A program made the translations under genes and the position numbers. Shown piece by piece: positions 5,025 through 6,221 of a stretch of DNA of 6,221 nucleotides. This DNA is from Planctomycetota bacterium (GTDB taxonomy: Bacteria; Planctomycetota; Planctomycetia; Isosphaerales; Isosphaeraceae). Numbering within the stretch: the first letter of the stretch is position 1; each line of letters starts with the position of its first letter. The stretch covers positions 1-6,221 of the forward strand of contig JAJYCH010000303.1 of the NCBI GenBank assembly GCA_021778575.1, given 5' to 3'. The notes under the pieces were generated by a model that was given only the letters and a program-made list of their open reading frames with translations, did not search any database and was not told the origin of the DNA.

Positions 5025-6221
5025 ATGTTCGCAAAATTTCTTCAACGACCCGCATTGTCGATCGTGATCTCGATCCTCATCTTGTTCCTGGGTGCGCTGG
5101 CGATCAACACCCTGCCGATCTCGCAATTCCCGTCCGTCGCGCCGCCGAGCGTGGTGGTCTCCGTGTCTTATCCGGGCGCCAGCGCCGAGGTCTTGGTCGA
5201 CTCGGTCCTGATCATCCTGGAGCAAGCCATCAACGGCGTTCAGGACATGCGGTACATGGCCTCCGCCGCCACCAGTGCCGGTGAAGGGGCGATCCAGATC
5301 ATTTTCGAGCCCGGCACCGACCCCAACGTGGCCGTCTTGAACGTGAATAACCGCATCCAGATCGTGAAGAACCGCCTGCCACCGATCGTGGAGCGCGAAG
5401 GCATCATCGTCATGCAGAACATGACGAGCATGCTGATGTATGTGAACATTTTCAGCACCGACAAAGCGCTCGACCAGAATTTCTTGTACAACTACGTCAC
5501 CGTCAACCTGCTTCCCGAGATCAGACGGACCCGGGGCGTCGGCACCGCCAACATCCTGGGCAACCGCGCCTATGCCATGCGGATCATGCTCAATATCGAC
5601 CGGATGCGTGCCTATAACGTGTCCGCCGACGACATCATGGAGGCTGTCAAAGAACAAAGCATGATCGGCTCTCCCGGACGACTCGGCCAGGCGACGGGAA
5701 AGACATCACAAACCGTCGAGTACGTCCTGACGTGGGTCGGCCGGTATAACAAACCGGAGCAATATGAAAACATCATATTAAAAGCAAATCCCGATGGAGA
5801 AATCTTGCGGATCAAGGACGTCGCCAAGGTCGAACTGGGCTCGTCGTTCTATGACCTTTACTCGGACATCGACGGCAATCCGTCGGCGGCCATCGTTCTC
5901 AAGCAGCTCCCCGGCACCAACGCCGCCACGATCATCGAGAAGGTCAAGGAGACGCTCAAGGAGTTCAAGGCCGAGACGTTCCCGCCGGGGATGGACTATG
6001 AGGTCAGTTACGACGTTTCGGCCTTCCTCGAAGCCTCGATTGAGAAGGTGCTGCACACCCTGTTCGAGGCCTTCATCCTGGTCGCGCTGGTGGTCTTTCT
6101 GTTCCTCGGCGATTGGCGTTCCACGCTGATCCCGACCCTGGCGGTCCCGGTCTCGTTGATTGGCACATTTTTCTTCATGTTGATGTTCGGCCTTTCGATC
6201 AACCTGATCACACTGTTCGCG
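5025..6221 (+). CDS. RND multidrug efflux pump, HAE1 (AcrB/MexB) family, 5' part, cut by window end
   Basis: This gene encodes the proton-driven inner-membrane pump. The frame is open from ATG 5025 to the last base, giving 399 residues of an expected 1,030-1,060. The start aligns with family N-termini: MFAKFLQRPALSIVISILILF matches the AcrB-type beginning. TM1 covers about 9-28, then comes the signature LPISQFPSVAPPSVVVSVSYPGASAE. The periplasmic porter part (about 30-335) includes EQAINGVQDMRYMAS, FEPGTDPNVAVLNVNNRIQ, a GVG turn (171-173), YAMRIMLN and the LRIKDVAKVELG segment. TM2 is at about 342-361, followed by the conserved DWRSTLIPTLAVPVSLIGTF into TM3. The window ends just before the expected TM4 sequence with the proton-relay Asp pair, so catalytic residues cannot be checked. 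The adaptor lies directly upstream, probably on the same transcript. Nothing in the visible part suggests a defect. A heavy-metal (CusA-like) or hydrophobic (HpnN-like) class is unlikely from these motifs. Confidence 0.96.
   Translation, partial: MFAKFLQRPALSIVISILILFLGALAINTLPISQFPSVAPPSVVVSVSYPGASAEVLVDSVLIILEQAINGVQDMRYMASAATSAGEGAIQIIFEPGTDPNVAVLNVNNRIQIVKNRLPPIVEREGIIVMQNMTSMLMYVNIFSTDKALDQNFLYNYVTVNLLPEIRRTRGVGTANILGNRAYAMRIMLNIDRMRAYNVSADDIMEAVKEQSMIGSPGRLGQATGKTSQTVEYVLTWVGRYNKPEQYENIILKANPDGEILRIKDVAKVELGSSFYDLYSDIDGNPSAAIVLKQLPGTNAATIIEKVKETLKEFKAETFPPGMDYEVSYDVSAFLEASIEKVLHTLFEAFILVALVVFLFLGDWRSTLIPTLAVPVSLIGTFFFMLMFGLSINLITLFA

Noticed and set aside
4749..5657. 302-residue minus strand open frame
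   Set aside because: It is antisense to the secure pump gene, and its His/Asp-rich composition is typical of a reverse-frame artefact.
1..6221. tRNA, rRNA, CRISPR arrays, insertion-sequence ends or transposase genes
   Set aside because: No cloverleaf, regularly spaced repeats, terminal inverted repeats or transposase motifs were seen on either strand by eye.

Overview
This window reads as the core of one tripartite RND-type efflux system, written left to right on the + strand in the order outer-membrane factor, (small unknown gene), periplasmic adaptor, inner-membrane RND pump. The right edge cuts the pump inside its fourth membrane segment, so only its first 399 residues are present. Base composition is moderately GC-rich by eye, the intergenic spaces are long, and the proteins are clearly those of a two-membrane bacterium. 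The C-terminal LysM-like module on the outer-membrane factor, the long spacers and the divergent adaptor N-terminus suggest a Planctomycetota-like genome, but that assignment is a tentative inference.

Layout. Bases 1-63 may hold the last 20 codons of an upstream gene, followed by a weak hairpin and T-run (77-98). Bases 99-312 show no gene. The NodT/OprM-like outer-membrane lipoprotein runs 313-2196 and ends in a LysM-like domain and a proline-rich tail. A strong stem-loop follows (2213-2244). A gap of about 590 bases then holds no convincing gene but contains a very good sigma70-type promoter (2564-2592) and a second -10 box (2660-2665). Next comes a possible small exported protein (2785-3150) with a perfect 8-bp hairpin after it (3170-3188). 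After a GC-rich, palindrome-rich spacer comes the HlyD/AcrA-type adaptor (3521-4795), which has an excellent ribosome binding site. A 229-base spacer carries a 16-bp, near-perfect stem-loop (4881-4919). The RND pump starts at 5025 and is open at the window end.

How they work together. By family knowledge, the pump uses the proton gradient to take substrates from the periplasm or inner membrane. The adaptor, held in the inner membrane by an N-terminal helix, bridges pump and channel, and the acylated outer-membrane factor forms the exit duct. Two features differ from the textbook operon. The channel gene comes first and is separated from adaptor and pump by more than 1.3 kb containing its own promoter. 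The channel also carries a putative peptidoglycan-binding domain. The substrate cannot be read from the sequence, and no transcriptional regulator gene is visible.
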